This document shows positions 43,626 to 52,027 of a stretch of DNA of 63,024 nucleotides, piece by piece. This stretch comes from Candidatus Heimdallarchaeota archaeon. Lineage in GTDB: Archaea > Asgardarchaeota > Heimdallarchaeia > JABLTI01. Location of the stretch: contig JAGXNT010000052.1 in assembly GCA_019894765.1 (NCBI GenBank), positions 1 through 63,024 of the forward strand. Direction: 5' to 3'. Positions within the stretch are counted from its first letter, which is position 1; every line of letters begins with the position of its first letter. A model generated the notes under the pieces. The model was given only the letters and a program-made list of their open reading frames with translations. It had not been told where the DNA came from and made no database searches. The translations under genes were made by a program, and so were the position numbers.

Positions 43626-44042
43626 TTGGCAAAAATAGAACAAGAAGTAAAAGAAATGAAAGAAACCGTAGCAGGACTCGAAGGGAAAATTGACAAAATG
43701 CAGTTTTTCCTAATCCAAATAATGAACAAGTTAGGTGAAAGTGGAGATGCCACTTCGAATGGAGCTCCTGTTGGAGCAGCTTCAGGACCTATTTCAGTTG
43801 ATATTACTCCTTTGGAAGAACGTTTAGAGCAGCTCTCAAAAAGTATGGTTTCAAAAGCAGATATTGATCTAATTACTCAAGCTTTGAATAATTTGCGAGA
43901 TGAGCGCGTTAAGGAAGCAGAAGATACAATTGATAATGTAACTGTTCTCTTAGAGAAAGGATTAGCCTTAACAGAACTAGCAGCTTCTTTGAAGGAAATT
44001 GAAGCTCATCTTCAAGAATTGATCGCTCCACCAAAGAAATAA
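43626..44042 (+). CDS. Coiled-coil protein of the pilus locus
   Basis: 138 residues from TTG 43626 (GGTGG at eight bases); TTG 43611 would add five. Residues 1-40 form a coiled coil (EQEVKEMKETVAGLEGKIDKM), a Gly/Ala/Ser-rich linker follows, then a second helical, coiled-coil-like region. There is no signal peptide. It begins 20 bases (or 5) after the platform gene stop and is closed by a terminator, so it belongs to that transcript; it may be a cytoplasmic partner. Confidence 0.6.
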   Translation: MAKIEQEVKEMKETVAGLEGKIDKMQFFLIQIMNKLGESGDATSNGAPVGAASGPISVDITPLEERLEQLSKSMVSKADIDLITQALNNLRDERVKEAEDTIDNVTVLLEKGLALTELAASLKEIEAHLQELIAPPKK

Positions 44043-44046
44043 TTAC

Positions 44047-44085
44047 CAATGCTGAAACAGCATTGTTTTTCCTCTTTTTTTTTCT
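44047..44085 (+). terminator. Terminator of the platform/coiled-coil transcript
   Basis: CAATGCTG (44047-44054), loop AAA, CAGCATTG (44058-44065): a perfect 8-bp stem followed by a long T-rich tract. Confidence 0.7.
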
Positions 44086-44148
44086 TTTTCTTCAATAATT
44101 TTTTAATGTGGCAATTCTGTTTTTTCTTATTAGTCTCAGGAGTAATGA

Positions 44149-44430
44149 TTGAAAATGAAAAAAGCCACGCATAGAACGCAAAAAGGATTAATTGAAGTGG
44201 AATTAAACTTAGAAAATAACAAAATATCCGCCTTAAAAATCACTGGAGATTTTTTCATATATCCTGAGGAAGCCTTAGAAATTATTGAGCAGGAGTTACT
44301 GAATTTTGAGATTGAAGAGGAACAACTCAAAAATAAAATAGATGAAATCTATAAGCAGCAACAAATATCTACTCCGGGAATTTCCATTGATGATTGGGTT
44401 ACAGTAATTTTGAAAGCAGTCAATCTTTAA
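44149..44430 (+). CDS. lplB: Lipoate-protein ligase C-terminal subunit (LplB-like)
   Basis: A 93-residue protein matching the separate C-terminal (accessory) part of lipoate ligase: GLIEVELNLENNKISALKITGDFFIYPEEALEIIEQEL is the family signature, seen in archaeal bipartite ligases such as that of Thermoplasma, where LplB assists LplA in lipoylating target proteins. It starts with TTG six bases after AGGAG. LplA is not in the window. Next on the same strand, with a small overlap of open frames, is a ubiquitin-like gene; the transcript seems to continue into the EF-2-like gene. Confidence 0.8.
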   Translation: MKMKKATHRTQKGLIEVELNLENNKISALKITGDFFIYPEEALEIIEQELLNFEIEEEQLKNKIDEIYKQQQISTPGISIDDWVTVILKAVNL

Positions 44431-44489
44431 ACAAATTTAAAAACAGCATCAAAAATTCATCATTAATAAACTTAGAAGAGTGGATAAAA

Positions 44490-44762
44490 GTGAAAATAAC
44501 TTTCGAATTTAAAGGATCGATTTTTGGTCAAAAAGAGAAAGTTATCTTAACAATGAAAGATAATCTCTCAGTTCTAGATGCACTTAGAGAGCTAACCACA
44601 CAAATTTCATCACTTAAACCTCTGCTCTTCAAAGAAGATTCATTACGGAATGACATCCTAGTATTTGTTGACAGAACAGATGTAATCACCATGAAATTAC
44701 TTGATATGGTTTTAGAAGATGGTCAACAAGTAACCGTCTTACCTCTTGCTCATGGTGGATAA
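44490..44762 (+). CDS. Ubiquitin-like beta-grasp protein (MoaD/ThiS/SAMP-like) ending in Gly-Gly
   Basis: 90 residues from GTG 44490, which has GAAGAGTGG just upstream; the larger frame from 44394 overlaps lplB. Pattern: strand KITFEFKGSIFG, helix VLDALRELTTQI, and terminal ITMKLLDMVLEDGQQVTVLPLAHGG. The terminal diglycine and the 'DGDxVxxLP' type end (here EDGQQVTVLP) are the marks of sulfur-carrier/SAMP proteins, which are activated by an E1-like enzyme for sulfur transfer or protein conjugation. Located 39 bases before the EF-2-like gene. A second, similar protein is at 55383-55586. Confidence 0.85.
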   Translation: MKITFEFKGSIFGQKEKVILTMKDNLSVLDALRELTTQISSLKPLLFKEDSLRNDILVFVDRTDVITMKLLDMVLEDGQQVTVLPLAHGG

Positions 44763-44801
44763 AAGCAAGAAATCAACCAATAAACGGAGAGCTTGATTTA
44801 G

Positions 44802-46856
44802 ATGAGCTTGATAGAGAAAATTTCGAAACTAATGACAAATCAAAGAAAGATAAGAAATATAGCTCTAGTTGCTCATATCGATCATGGAAAAACAACTTTA
44901 TCAGATTCCTTACTTGTATCTGCAGGCGTTTTAGCTCCATCTATTGCAGGTGAAGCGCGTGCCTTAGATTTTTTGCCTGAGGAGCAACGTCGCGGTATTA
45001 CAATGAAAACAGCAAATATTTCATTACTTATCAATAAAGACGACCAAGAATTTTTAATTAATTTAATAGATAGCCCGGGCCATGTCGATTTTTCCGGAAA
45101 AGTTGCTCGAGCGTTACGAATTGTTGATGGTGCAATTGTTGTCATTGATGCTGTGGAACAAGTTATGGCCCAAACAGAGACAGTTATTAGGCAATGTGTT
45201 GCTGAAGGCGTTAAACCTATTCTCTTCATAAACAAAGTAGATCGGTTAATTAATGAATTAAAACTAACCCCAACACAAATTGCCGAAAGAATTGAGATTA
45301 TCTATAATAATTTTAATGCGTTGGTGAAGAAATTTTCAAAAAATTTCAATGTACCAAAGTGGCAAAGTACTACTCGAGATGGAAGTGTGGTATTTGGCTC
45401 CGCTCTTCATTGTTGGGCGATTTCAATTCCAATCGCTAAAGAAACTAAAATTACATTTGATCAAATCGTTGAATTCTACTCAAAGAACGAGATTGAAGCT
45501 TTGCAACAATTATTACCAATAGAGAAACCTTTGATAGACATGATTATCAATCACTTACCAGATCCGATAACCGCACAAAAATATAGAATTCAGAACATTT
45601 GGAAAGGAGACTTAACATCTGCTGTTGGCAAGGCAATGATTAACTGTCAGGCTGAGGGAGAAGATGTACCACTTGTTTTTGGTTCAACTAAAATATTAAT
45701 GGATAAACACGCTGGATTACTAGTTCTCGGACGAATTTTCTCAGGGGTACTAAAAGAGAAAACAAATGTAATACTACTAAACGAAAAGGAAACAAAGAAA
45801 ATTCAAAACATCTATGTCTTTATGGGTCAGGATAAGAAACGATTGGCTCAAGTTCCAGCTGGTAATACGGTAGCAATCGCTGGATTAGGAGAAATTACTC
45901 CTGGAGAAACAATTGTAAGTATAACTCAAAAAGAGATGTTGCCTTTTGAAGAGATAAAATATCTAGCAACTCCTGTTGTTACTGTTGCAATAGAACCTGA
46001 AATGCTTCGAGATTTACAAAAACTCAAGAGGGTTCTTGAGAGGTTCGACTTGGAGGATCCAAATCTTCTCATCAAAATTGATGATCAATCAGGTGAAATT
46101 CTCTTAATGGGACTTGGGGAATTGCATCTAGAAACTGTAGTAAATGATATTTCAGAATTAGTTAAATGTACTTCATCATCACCCCTTGTTATTTTTGTTG
46201 AAAGACTAAGTAAACCAAGTGGTGAAATAACTCGAGACGAATTTGGTTCGAAAGTGAAATTACTCGTCGAATCCAAAACAGAAGATAAAACTCCCGTACA
46301 AAGTCTAGAAACTGGAGATTATAGTGAAAGCTTGAGTCAATATCAGAATGAAATAATTATCAAGAATTCAATAATCACCAAATTTTCAAAGGAAGCAATT
46401 GAAAATATCTTAGTAGGAACAAGAAATGCATTGTTTTCAGGTCCTATATCTTCTAAACCAGTTTCAGGTGTTCGTGTTATAATATCAGATTTTGAAGTCA
46501 CTGAGGGTGAAAAATTCGAGCATACTGTGCCATTGCTGAGAAATTCTGTATGGGATGCATTACGTGCAGGAGAAATCACGATTCAAGAACCCTTTTATAA
46601 AATACAAATCACAACTCCAGCAATGCACTTAGGAAAAGTCACATCAATTATCAATAAAAGAAAAGGGAACATAGTTGATGTTCGATCCGATCAAGATCTC
46701 ATTATAATCTCTGGGAATCTACCAGTTGCGGAATCATTCAATATAGATCAAGATTTACGATCCGATACTGAAGGCAGAGCTTTTTGGCAAATGTCTTTTG
46801 AACGTTATGAACCAATATCAAAAACTCGCCTAGAGGAATACAAACAAAGAAAATAA
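44802..46856 (+). CDS. Elongation factor 2 paralogue (EF-2-like GTPase)
   Basis: 684 residues, shorter than usual archaeal EF-2 (about 730). GTPase motifs are intact: AHIDHGKTT, RRGIT, DSPGHVDF, NKVD, GSAL. Domain II, III (LGELHLE) and V (PAMHLGKVTSIINKRKG) follow. The tip of domain IV differs: where canonical EF-2 has HEDxxHRGPAQ with the His that becomes diphthamide, this protein has VTEGEKFEHTVP (residues 566-577), with no HRG. This matches descriptions of EF-2 paralogues in Asgard archaea. It may be a specialised factor rather than the main translocase. Followed by a TPR-like gene after 7 bases. Confidence 0.88.
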   Translation: MSLIEKISKLMTNQRKIRNIALVAHIDHGKTTLSDSLLVSAGVLAPSIAGEARALDFLPEEQRRGITMKTANISLLINKDDQEFLINLIDSPGHVDFSGKVARALRIVDGAIVVIDAVEQVMAQTETVIRQCVAEGVKPILFINKVDRLINELKLTPTQIAERIEIIYNNFNALVKKFSKNFNVPKWQSTTRDGSVVFGSALHCWAISIPIAKETKITFDQIVEFYSKNEIEALQQLLPIEKPLIDMIINHLPDPITAQKYRIQNIWKGDLTSAVGKAMINCQAEGEDVPLVFGSTKILMDKHAGLLVLGRIFSGVLKEKTNVILLNEKETKKIQNIYVFMGQDKKRLAQVPAGNTVAIAGLGEITPGETIVSITQKEMLPFEEIKYLATPVVTVAIEPEMLRDLQKLKRVLERFDLEDPNLLIKIDDQSGEILLMGLGELHLETVVNDISELVKCTSSSPLVIFVERLSKPSGEITRDEFGSKVKLLVESKTEDKTPVQSLETGDYSESLSQYQNEIIIKNSIITKFSKEAIENILVGTRNALFSGPISSKPVSGVRVIISDFEVTEGEKFEHTVPLLRNSVWDALRAGEITIQEPFYKIQITTPAMHLGKVTSIINKRKGNIVDVRSDQDLIIISGNLPVAESFNIDQDLRSDTEGRAFWQMSFERYEPISKTRLEEYKQRK

Positions 46857-46863
46857 AAAATAG

Positions 46864-47619
46864 TTGTTGAATGATGTTTCATTTAAGCTACTAATTGACT
46901 ATCTTTTTAAACTTAAAAAAAGGATATTAGTTGAAAAATACAAATTATTCTTAAAATTGGTGAAGAGCAACGTGCGGCGAATTAAAGACGATTTAGGTAA
47001 AACAATTGATGAAGCTGACAATTTAGCGAAAATGATTATGATTGAGCAAGCTATTGATGCAGCATATGAAATTGAAGAACCCATATCTCGAAGTTATGCT
47101 TTTTGTGATTGCATAATAGCAATTTCTGAATTTGCCCGTGAAACAAATTCCTATGAGACTCTTGAAAGAACTCAACCCCTCCTAGAACAGATAACAAACA
47201 GTGGTGCTACAGCAAGAGCACTAAGTTATCTCGCAGTAGTTCTCTCATCACTAAATTACGAAGAAGAAGCAGAGAAAGCACTTCTCGATGCAATAAAATA
47301 CGCTTCAAAAATTAAGGAGGACTTTGATCGAAGAGATGCTTTGCTTGAAATAGCAACCTCTGCAGCAGATATGTCATTTTTATTAGATAAGCGAAAATTG
47401 GTAAACTTAGGCTTACAGTTTCAAGACCAATTAACACAAGGACAAAAAGCTTATCTCTTTGGTTATCTTTCAACTGTTATACCGTCAGAAGAAGGCACTC
47501 AGTTGATGAGAGAAGCCATGAATATCGCATCTCAAATAAATGACCCAATTACTAGGTCTAAAGTTTCGTTGGAATTAGCAACACTATTGACAAGCATCAC
47601 AAAGGAATTTGAAGAATAA
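46864..47619 (+). CDS. TPR-like alpha-solenoid protein
   Basis: 251 residues (TTG start; a second TTG follows directly). After a basic helical N-terminus the protein consists of repeated helical pairs, e.g. AIDAAYEIEEPISRSYAFCDCIIAI, ALSYLAVVLSSLNYEEEAEKALLDA and KLVNLGLQFQDQL units, with recurring 'I.D...R..AL..IA'. No catalytic motif or membrane segment. A scaffold or adaptor role is likely (inference). It begins 7 bases after the EF-2-like gene, so it is part of that operon. Confidence 0.65.
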   Translation: MLNDVSFKLLIDYLFKLKKRILVEKYKLFLKLVKSNVRRIKDDLGKTIDEADNLAKMIMIEQAIDAAYEIEEPISRSYAFCDCIIAISEFARETNSYETLERTQPLLEQITNSGATARALSYLAVVLSSLNYEEEAEKALLDAIKYASKIKEDFDRRDALLEIATSAADMSFLLDKRKLVNLGLQFQDQLTQGQKAYLFGYLSTVIPSEEGTQLMREAMNIASQINDPITRSKVSLELATLLTSITKEFEE

Positions 47620-47628
47620 GTAAAAATC

Positions 47629-48330
47629 CTAGTAATAATCAAGGAATCTCACTACTTTTCTCCCCTCTTTGGGAGTGAAAATAATTTTGAAGAAATTAGT
47701 AATGTCGTGTTGATCTATTGGTTTCGTTTTTGGTTGAGTTTTCTGGTTTCGAAGTGCATCAAGAACCTTCTCCTCATCGACTTCCCCTTCAATTTCCACC
47801 AGACTATAACAAGTTCCAATGGCGTGAACATGATGAGCATCTGAACCGCCAATTTTACTGAAGCCATTATGTTTGAAAGCCACTTTAGCCATAATGTTTG
47901 GGAAGTTTAGAAAAATTTTAGCGAATCCATTATAGAATTCCATCGCATCAGCTTTTAAAGTATAAGCTTTCCAACCAACACTATTGTGAGACATAAATGG
48001 GTGTGGAATAATTGAAACTCCACCCAAATCATGGATTAATTCCAGTGTTTCCTCTGAAGGACAATTTGGAGGAATTTCCTCATTTATTCCATATGCAATA
48101 ATATGTCCATCAGCAGTGTCCACTTCAACCCCAGCTAAATAAACCATCTCTTTGTCTTTAGCTTTAAATTTATCAGTCACTTTTTTAGCAAAGGCAAAGT
48201 CATTATGAGTAAGCAGACCAGCACCATTCAGTCCTCGAGAACGTAAAACACTAGGAATTTGCATGTACTTGACACGTTCATCTACGTGAACATGAAAATC
48301 AATAGCTATTTGTTTTTTCTCAGAGGACAT
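47629..48330 (-). CDS. PHP-domain metal-dependent phosphoesterase
   Basis: 233 residues with the PHP order of metal ligands: IDFHVHVDE (motif I), LLTHND, GVEVD, IPHPF (motif III) and GGSDAHHVHAIG (motif IV). PHP proteins hydrolyse phosphate esters or phosphodiesters using two or three metal ions. No extra domain is present, so the substrate is open; RNase AM-like and polymerase/histidinol-phosphatase members exist. No signal peptide. Confidence 0.88.
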   Translation of the reverse strand: MSSEKKQIAIDFHVHVDERVKYMQIPSVLRSRGLNGAGLLTHNDFAFAKKVTDKFKAKDKEMVYLAGVEVDTADGHIIAYGINEEIPPNCPSEETLELIHDLGGVSIIPHPFMSHNSVGWKAYTLKADAMEFYNGFAKIFLNFPNIMAKVAFKHNGFSKIGGSDAHHVHAIGTCYSLVEIEGEVDEEKVLDALRNQKTQPKTKPIDQHDITNFFKIIFTPKEGRKVVRFLDYY

Positions 48331-48464
48331 GATATATTAAATATTAAGAATCCCTTTTAGAAATTTTTCACTAATCCCTTGAAATAAAGTCGGAGTTTAG
48401 GAGGGAAAATCTTTTGAGTAAGCACTGTGAAACTTATTATACCTTTTACGGAGGGTACTAACAT

Positions 48465-48662
48465 ATGGTTATTAAAGTAGTAGAAATAATTGGAAGTTCT
48501 CCCAAGAGTTGGGAAGACGCTGCAAATGCTGCTGTAATAGAAGCAGCAAAATCTATTCGTGGACTTTCTGGTGTAGATGTTATGAATTTTACAGCAGTAG
48601 TCAAAGATGGTAAAATAGTCAAATACAAAGCATGCTGCAAAGTTGCTTTTTCTGTAGAATGA
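48465..48662 (+). CDS. Dodecin
   Basis: A 65-residue flavin-binding protein that assembles into a hollow dodecamer storing riboflavin/FMN. The whole sequence matches: KVVEIIGSSPKSWEDAANAAVIEAAKS, RGLSGVDVMNF and DGKIVKYKACCKVAF. The Trp of the family's flavin-stacking position (usually W36 in RxxxxW) is not present; here RGLSGVDV, so flavin binding may be altered. GGAGG 11 bases before the ATG. It is a single gene between divergent/convergent neighbours. Confidence 0.92.
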   Translation: MVIKVVEIIGSSPKSWEDAANAAVIEAAKSIRGLSGVDVMNFTAVVKDGKIVKYKACCKVAFSVE

Positions 48663-48742
48663 TTGGTTTACCAAAGTGTTTGAAGGGATTCACCCCTTCC
48701 ATAATTTTTATTTTTTATAGACATAAATTGTAATTTGTTAAA

Positions 48743-49165
48743 TTAGAATTTATAAACAAAACGTGCTCGATTTTCTAAATCAAATTTTTCTATGTCCCAT
48801 CTTATATTTGTTCTTAGCTTGTTTCTAAATTCTTCCGTTATAATTTTCTGTTGTAATATATCTACTATCCTGCTAGTAATAATTAACTTAGGATCTATTC
48901 TAAGAAGTTTTTTTGTGTAATCCAATTCAGTAGTTGTGTATCTGACATCTAGTTCTGGATTTTCTATAAATTGAGATATTAGATGTGGTTTTTCTAATAA
49001 TTCATCATCAAAAAGAATTGCAGTTATCTTTGCTGATAGTCTTGGATCATTTTTCTCAACAAAATTAGGATTGAGAAGCAAAAGACAACTTAGTATTTCA
49101 TAATATTCAGTGTAGTTCTCCCTTAAGATCTCAGAGCAAGCAATCTCCAAATGTGTTTTTTCCAT
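48743..49165 (-). CDS. Hypothetical helical protein
   Basis: A 140-residue acidic-to-neutral protein with helical, leucine-rich text (SCLLLLNPNFVEKNDPRL, KLIITSRIVDILQQK) and no recognisable domain, membrane segment or zinc site. Two internal stretches with 'NP..'/'DPKL' turns hint at helical repeats. It stands alone, upstream of and divergent from uvrB. A real gene by length and codon pattern, but I do not recognise it. Confidence 0.5.
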   Translation of the reverse strand: MEKTHLEIACSEILRENYTEYYEILSCLLLLNPNFVEKNDPRLSAKITAILFDDELLEKPHLISQFIENPELDVRYTTTELDYTKKLLRIDPKLIITSRIVDILQQKIITEEFRNKLRTNIRWDIEKFDLENRARFVYKF

Positions 49166-49328
49166 GCTTTATATCCCCAAATTTGCCTAAGTAATATTAA
49201 TTGTTTCATTATTTAAAATTTTATAAATTTTGAAGCTATGAAACAAATTTTAAGTGTAAACTTTCGCTTATCTCTCTATAGATGTGTTTTTAGTTTGAAG
49301 ATATTTGGGACACTAGGTGCAATTAGCG

Positions 49329-51299
49329 ATGCCTGAATTCAAGTTAGCCAAAAACTTAACTCCAAAAGGCGATCAACCAAAAGCGATCAAAGCTTTAGTA
49401 AATGGCTTCAAAAAGGGACTAAAACACCAAGTACTAAAAGGAGTCACTGGATCAGGCAAAACTTTTTCAGTTGCAAATATAGTCGAAAAGCTACAGGTGC
49501 CAACTTTGGTTTTATCGCCAAACAAAACCTTAGCAGCACAATTGTGTTCTGATTATCGGAGATATTTTCCAGATAATAGTGTTCAATACTTTGTTTCCTT
49601 CTATGATTATTATCAGCCAGAAGCTTATGTTCCTAGGACTGACACCTATATTGGCAAGGATACTTCCATTAATGAAGAAATTGAAAAAATGAGGCATGCA
49701 ACAACTCATGCACTTGCAACTAGAAATGATGTAGTAGTTGTTGCTAGTGTTTCTGCTATTTTCGGTCTTGGTCCCCCTTCAGCTTATCGGACCATCCTTA
49801 ATCTTGAAAAGAATATGACAATTAAGAGGATGCATATTCTTAGAAGATTAGTTGCCTTACAATACGAGAGAAACGATTTTGAATTAAAAAGAGGAACGTT
49901 CCGAGCCAAAGGTGATACAATAGAGATATTTCCTCCTCACTCAGACAAGACAACTATACGTGTTGAAATGTTTGGTGATACTGTCGAAAAGATAACTGAA
50001 AATGAGTATCCTACTGGTAAGAAATTGAACGAAATCGATTCGTACAATGTTTTTCCTGCAACTCATTATATGACCGAGGAGGAAACGATTTCCGGGGTTG
50101 TTGATAAAATCAGACTTGAACTTGATGAGAGAATCGCTTATTTCGATGAAAAAGATTTGCTTATAGAAAAGCAACGAATTTCTGAAAGAACTCGTTATGA
50201 CCTCGAATTATTGCAATCAATTGGGTATTGTCCTGGAATTGAAAATTACTCCATGTATTTAGATAGCCGTAATTTCGGTGAACGTCCATTTGTGTTATTG
50301 GATCATTTTCCTGATGATTATCTTATGATTATAGATGAATCACATATAACTATCCCTCAAGTCAATGGAATGTATGGTGGAGATCGTTCGCGAAAACAGA
50401 ATCTAGTGAATTATGGTTTCAGACTTCCCTCAGCACTTGAGAATCGTCCGCTTCAATTTGATGAATTCAAAGCTTTTATGAGGAAAGTTGTTTTTACTTC
50501 AGCCACTCCTGGACCTTATGAATACAACAATAATGAAGCAATTGTTGAACAAATTATTCGTCCAACTGGGCTTGTTGATCCTGAAATCATCATCAAACCT
50601 ATTGAAAATCAAGTTGATGTATTGCTTGATGAAATAATAAAGCGCGTGAAAGTCAAGGAAAGAACTTTGGTCACTACTCTCACTAAGAGAATGTCTGAAG
50701 AGTTAGCTCAGTATCTAGTCGAGAAAGGTATTAAAGCGGAATACTTGCACTCAGAAATTGACACTATTGATAGAGTATCAATCTTGCGTGATTTGCGTAA
50801 AGGAAAATTCGATGTTATTGTTGGAATTAATCTTTTACGTGAAGGTTTGGATCTTCCGGAAGTATCACTTGTTACAATTTTGGATGCTGACAAAGAAGGT
50901 TTTCTTAGGTCTCAACGTTCTCTCACTCAAATTATTGGAAGAGCTTCAAGGAATATAAATGGAAAAGTAATTTTGTTTGCTGATAAAATGACTGATTCCA
51001 TAAAAAGAACAGTGGAAGATAATAATCGTAGAAGAAGAATACAGATACAGTATAACAAGAAACACGGTATTACTCCACAAACAATCCAAAAGTCATTAGA
51101 AGATATAACTGATGGATTACTTAGATTAGAGAAAATTCCTGCGAAGAAAGCTCAAGAACTTAGACAAATGGAAGAGAGTGATTTGGTACTTGTTCTCATG
51201 GAACTTAAAGATCAAATGAAGGAAGCTGCACAAAAGCTTGAGTTTGAAAAAGCAGCTGAAATTCGTGACTTAATCCGCGAACTTGAAGGCGCCAATTAA
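49329..51299 (+). CDS. uvrB: Excinuclease ABC subunit B (bacterial-type)
   Basis: 656 residues from ATG 49329 (GGTG nine bases upstream; GTG 49317 is the alternative). Motifs: Walker A GVTGSGKT, the DNA-inserting beta-hairpin segment YDYYQPEAYVPRTDTYIGKD, DEXH-like MIIDESH, helicase motifs VFTSATPGPYE and NLLREGLDLPEVSLV with QIIGRASRN, and a C-terminal UVR domain (AAQKLEFEKAAEIRDLIREL) that binds UvrC. UvrB with UvrA and UvrC removes bulky DNA lesions. The system is bacterial and spread to mesophilic archaea by transfer. uvrA and uvrC are not in the window. Confidence 0.97.
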   Translation: MPEFKLAKNLTPKGDQPKAIKALVNGFKKGLKHQVLKGVTGSGKTFSVANIVEKLQVPTLVLSPNKTLAAQLCSDYRRYFPDNSVQYFVSFYDYYQPEAYVPRTDTYIGKDTSINEEIEKMRHATTHALATRNDVVVVASVSAIFGLGPPSAYRTILNLEKNMTIKRMHILRRLVALQYERNDFELKRGTFRAKGDTIEIFPPHSDKTTIRVEMFGDTVEKITENEYPTGKKLNEIDSYNVFPATHYMTEEETISGVVDKIRLELDERIAYFDEKDLLIEKQRISERTRYDLELLQSIGYCPGIENYSMYLDSRNFGERPFVLLDHFPDDYLMIIDESHITIPQVNGMYGGDRSRKQNLVNYGFRLPSALENRPLQFDEFKAFMRKVVFTSATPGPYEYNNNEAIVEQIIRPTGLVDPEIIIKPIENQVDVLLDEIIKRVKVKERTLVTTLTKRMSEELAQYLVEKGIKAEYLHSEIDTIDRVSILRDLRKGKFDVIVGINLLREGLDLPEVSLVTILDADKEGFLRSQRSLTQIIGRASRNINGKVILFADKMTDSIKRTVEDNNRRRRIQIQYNKKHGITPQTIQKSLEDITDGLLRLEKIPAKKAQELRQMEESDLVLVLMELKDQMKEAAQKLEFEKAAEIRDLIRELEGAN

Positions 51300-51391
51300 A
51301 ATTATTGAACTTTAAGCTATTTGAGCAATTCTTTAAAAAGCGAGAATTTTATCGTTAAACAAGTAAAAACAACAATTCCAGTGATGTTAGT

Positions 51392-51997
51392 TTGGGAAAT
51401 CAAGAAAAGACAAACCAAAAACCTGAAGATGAAAGCTCAGAGGATAAAAAAGACAAAAAAAGAAAATCTTCAGAACCAATTCTTACAAAATTAAAAGGTA
51501 CAGAAATTATTGTGGAAGATCACCAAGACGCAAGAATAATTTATGACAATGGTCATTACGGTCTTCTCAGTAAAGACAAAACCTTATCACTGAATTTTGA
51601 AGAAGCACTTCATTTACTGGAAAGAGAAGTGATACAAATCGCAGACGAAAATGGTGTTTGGCTTGATGTTAGTAAATCTGCACGAATTTTCTCTGAAAGG
51701 AAAGAAGGTTTCTGGAAAGATTACCTAGTTTACAAGGATCTACGAAACAGAGGATATATTGTAGGACAAGGTATTAGTGACACCGTGAAATACCGACTCT
51801 ATCCACGTGGGGCAAAAATTGGTCAAGAAGTTGCGAAAATCATGGTTTGTCCCTTAGGAGAAGGTATGACTATAAATATTGAGAACCTGGATGAGATTGT
51901 AACCCAGACTCAAAGCTTGAAAAAGAAATTATTAATTGCTTGTGTTGATCGATTGGGTGATGTTTCTTATTATGAGCTACAATCACTCTTTAATTAA
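51392..51997 (+). CDS. endA: tRNA-splicing endonuclease-like subunit (EndA), catalytic His apparently missing
   Basis: A 201-residue protein (TTG start, charged N-terminal tail of about 30 residues). The catalytic-fold hallmark YLVYKDLRNRGYIVGQG, then VKYRLYPRG with Tyr137, and the closing SLKKKLLIACVD with the Lys are present. At the place of the catalytic His (usually HSxYLVH) the text reads GQEVAKIMVCP (about 144-154) with no His. It may be a structural subunit of a heteromeric enzyme or a divergent active form; a second EndA gene would be expected elsewhere. It sits 31 bases before rpiA. Confidence 0.8.
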   Translation: MGNQEKTNQKPEDESSEDKKDKKRKSSEPILTKLKGTEIIVEDHQDARIIYDNGHYGLLSKDKTLSLNFEEALHLLEREVIQIADENGVWLDVSKSARIFSERKEGFWKDYLVYKDLRNRGYIVGQGISDTVKYRLYPRGAKIGQEVAKIMVCPLGEGMTINIENLDEIVTQTQSLKKKLLIACVDRLGDVSYYELQSLFN

Positions 51998-52027
51998 ACA
52001 TAAAATAGTAAGAAGTAGTGGGACACA

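Noticed and set aside
48357..48674. 105-residue ORF opposite the dodecin gene
   Set aside because: Shadow of the clearly conserved dodecin; rich in Phe/Tyr/Cys as shadows are.
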